DNA of 5,481 nucleotides from Anaerolineales bacterium (GTDB lineage Bacteria; Chloroflexota; Anaerolineae; B4-G1; DUEL01). How positions within the stretch are numbered: the first letter of the stretch is position 1; each line of letters starts with the position of its first letter. A model generated the notes under the pieces. The model was not told the DNA's origin. It worked only from the letters and a program-made list of their open reading frames with translations, and searched no databases. Location of the stretch: positions 1 through 5,481 of the forward strand of contig DQUX01000376.1 in assembly GCA_015662065.1 (NCBI GenBank), in the 5' to 3' direction. The position numbers were made by a program, and so were the translations under genes. This document shows, piece after piece, positions 5,151 to 5,481 of this stretch.

Positions 5151-5481
5151 CTACGCCACGATGTTCTTGCGATCGTACTTCTGCACCCCTCCCAGGGCTG
5201 TCTTTCTGAGCCAGCGATAGGCACTGACGACCTGCTTCGGCGGGAGCCCACCGTCGTACGGCAGTGCGTAGTCGAAGGCGATCCCATTGCCAAACGTCCA
5301 CGCCCTCATAAAGACGATGTTCTTGTTCAGCTCGTTGGCCAGCTCCAACTGGTCCTTGGTGCTGGCTCCCCTCTTGTATCCGAAGAGCATCAAGTATCGG
5401 ACCAACTGCTTGGCCGTATCCACCGACACGAATATCTTGATACCCCCTTCGGTAACACGGACATCCCCATCATCGGTGAGA
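5151..5481 (-). CDS. YbjN-domain protein, C-terminal part (5' end beyond the window)
   Basis: The visible 109 residues run open to the right window edge, so the gene is partial at its 5' end. The first full codons read LTDDGDVRVTEGGIKIFV. There is a GTG codon at 5427-5429, but it lies in the middle of a predicted beta strand (IKIFVSVD) and is unlikely to be the true start. The pattern suits the YbjN family (a type-III-secretion-chaperone-like fold): a strand pair, then the long helix DQLELANELNKNI, the strands VFMRAWTFGNGIAFDYALPY, the turn GGLPPKQV and a C-terminal helix. In other YbjN proteins the same order, with a helix like LLELVNRLNRELRFG and a strand followed by LPLEGGLTPE, is typical. 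Function in the family is poorly defined: protein binding or stress and motility regulation has been proposed. The protein ends KYDRKNIVA at a TAG stop. Codon use resembles its neighbours except for slightly less G+C. It lies 220 bp upstream of mutM on the same strand. Confidence 0.7.
   Translation of the reverse strand, partial: LTDDGDVRVTEGGIKIFVSVDTAKQLVRYLMLFGYKRGASTKDQLELANELNKNIVFMRAWTFGNGIAFDYALPYDGGLPPKQVVSAYRWLRKTALGGVQKYDRKNIVA

Noticed and set aside
5427..5429. GTG as the start of a 92-aa YbjN-like protein
   Set aside because: The frame stays open to the window edge, and the upstream residues continue the domain's strand pattern, so the gene is a truncated view of a longer protein.

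Overview
The window is GC-rich (roughly two-thirds G+C by eye), densely coding bacterial chromosome. Its promoters look like sigma-70/sigma-A sites (TTGACA, 17 bp, TATACT or TATTAT). Gene content and style (a cobalamin mutase-like protein with an opine-dehydrogenase-family partner, a stand-alone MoaD/ThiS protein, tightly packed genes, a GTG start) would fit a Chloroflexota or other deep-branching thermophile-type genome. That taxonomic guess is an inference from style only and is weak. No phage, transposon or CRISPR signature is present.

Left part (1-3834, + strand). A short 13-bp tandem repeat sits at the window edge, followed by a good promoter (97-125). It leads into a compact four-gene operon: (1) a 554-aa protein joining an N-terminal B12-binding domain to a glutamate-mutase-E-like barrel; (2) a 367-aa NAD(P)-dependent dehydrogenase of the octopine/nopaline dehydrogenase family; (3) an 80-aa MoaD/ThiS-type beta-grasp protein ending in GGG; (4) a 217-aa alpha/beta hydrolase of the type that begins with a CHPHPLMGGTMDN motif. 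The genes abut, overlap by 4 bp, or are 3 bp apart, so they are probably co-transcribed and translationally coupled. Together they look like an undescribed small-molecule pathway: a B12-dependent carbon-skeleton rearrangement, a reductive or oxidative step on an amino-acid or keto-acid-like substrate, a possible sulfur carrier, and a hydrolase. The substrate cannot be read from sequence.

Middle (3835-4111). This gap holds no protein gene but is not empty. On the - strand it has a near-consensus promoter (4026-4054), a long inverted repeat that closes a roughly 110-nt multi-hairpin structure (3897-4007), and a perfect 10-bp terminator hairpin (3861-3890) followed on that strand by a U-rich tract. 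Together these suggest an independent small structured RNA gene of about 165-170 nt. I do not recognise its family. The same hairpin lies 26 bp after the operon stop and may also end the operon.

Right part (4112-5481, - strand). mutM (formamidopyrimidine-DNA glycosylase) is complete with all catalytic and zinc-finger residues. Upstream of it, after a 220-bp gap with a small GC hairpin, is the 3' part of a YbjN-domain protein that runs off the right edge.
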